From the NCBI GenBank assembly GCA_028679405.1, contig JAJRBP010000275.1, forward strand, positions 1 to 6,207: a stretch of 6,207 nt of DNA, in the 5' to 3' direction. A model generated the notes under the pieces. It had not been told where the DNA came from and made no database searches. It saw only the letters and a program-made list of their open reading frames with translations. The translations under genes and the position numbers were made by a program. This document shows, one piece after another, positions 5,807 through 6,207 of this stretch. Positions within the stretch are counted from its first letter, which is position 1, and the number at the start of each line of letters is the position of its first letter. The stretch is from Methanoregulaceae archaeon. GTDB lineage: Archaea > Halobacteriota > Methanomicrobia > Methanomicrobiales > Methanospirillaceae.

Positions 5807-6207
5807 AGATCGCGGTCCTCTATTCCGGGCCTTTCGGCGAGCAGATCATAAACACGATCAGCCTCGGGGGGTTTGCATCGGGGATCACGTCGGTGTACGA
5901 GCTCCGCCCGGAACGGATCGCGGAGGCGCACCCGGAGTCCCCGGACGTCCTGTCCAGGCTCTGGGAGGACCCGGATGCGTATATCCCACCCGATATCGGT
6001 ACAGGTCCCGCAGACCTCCTCCTCGTCCTCGGCATCCACGCCCGTCTCTCGGACCTTGTCCCTCCGATTGCGAGGAGGTTCAACGTCCGTGCAGTCCTCT
6101 ACGCGATCGACGACCGGGACACCATGCCGGAGGCGAGAAGGACGATCAGGGAAGACCTTTCGGCATCAGGGATTACCGTTGAGTTCGTCGAACCTTTCTG
6201 CATCCTT
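5803..6207 (+). CDS. DUF166 (PF02593-like) protein, N-terminal 135 residues, truncated by window end
   Basis: An open frame runs from the ATG at 5803 to the window edge without a stop, giving 135 residues of a family usually a little over 200 long. The start overlaps the stop of the corrinoid gene as ATGA, and an AGGGAAGG lies 14 bases upstream at 5781-5788. The protein opens with a Rossmann-like strand and loop, MKIAVLYSGPFGEQIINTI. It then has the segment DPDAYIPPDI (residues 56-65) and LLLVLGIHARLSDLVP (residues 72-87), with FVEPFCIL at the cut end. This resembles the archaeal DUF166 family, often labelled thymidylate synthase in old annotation; its members carry similar D-P...IP, LxxHPDL and later cysteine motifs. 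The biochemical function is not established to my knowledge. The apparent coupling to a B12 protein behind ACDS genes is the only functional hint. The assignment is from remembered motifs and could be wrong. Confidence 0.65.
   Translation, partial: MKIAVLYSGPFGEQIINTISLGGFASGITSVYELRPERIAEAHPESPDVLSRLWEDPDAYIPPDIGTGPADLLLVLGIHARLSDLVPPIARRFNVRAVLYAIDDRDTMPEARRTIREDLSASGITVEFVEPFCIL

Overview
The window is a compact, GC-rich run of seven genes, all on the + strand. It carries most of an archaeal acetyl-CoA decarbonylase/synthase (ACDS, CODH/ACS) operon, followed by two accessory genes. The order is cdhA (3' end only), cdhB, cdhC, cdhD, cdhE, a small free-standing corrinoid (B12) protein, and the 5' part of a DUF166-family gene cut by the window edge. 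The five-subunit set points to a euryarchaeal methanogen or relative: a separate epsilon subunit is present, and CdhC is the short archaeal beta subunit without the N-terminal half of bacterial AcsB. The high GC and the divergence of these proteins from the Methanosarcina sequences I remember make me favour a Methanomicrobiales-like organism. That placement is an inference.

Layout: bases 1-601 encode the C-terminal 199 residues of CdhA, including the catalytic-lysine segment. CdhB (598-1113) overlaps cdhA by 4 bases. CdhC (1113-2498) shares one base with the cdhB stop and keeps all six A-cluster cysteines at canonical spacing. CdhD (2510-3688) follows after 11 bases, and cdhE (3689-5122) starts on the base after the cdhD stop, with its CxxCxxxxC...C iron-sulfur motif intact. 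After 30 bases a GTG-started corrinoid protein (5153-5806) carries a complete DxHxxG...SxL...GG B12 signature. Its stop overlaps the ATG of the DUF166 gene (5803 to beyond 6207) by 4 bases. There is no intergenic space longer than 30 bases, and I see no promoter, terminator, RNA gene, repeat array or mobile element.

Function: CdhA/CdhB interconvert CO and CO2. CdhD/CdhE carry the methyl group between tetrahydro(methano/sarcina)pterin and the A cluster on a corrinoid. CdhC joins methyl, CO and CoA into acetyl-CoA, or cleaves it. The unusual part is the 3' end: an MtaC/MtbC-like corrinoid protein, of the kind that normally works with a substrate-specific methyltransferase, and a DUF166 protein appear translationally coupled to each other and placed in the same transcription unit as ACDS. 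This could be an extra methyl-entry or corrinoid-handling module. Also notable are the absence of a CooC-like nickel-insertion gene between cdhC and cdhD, and a short similar beta-like motif at the C-terminus of CdhC and the N-terminus of CdhD.
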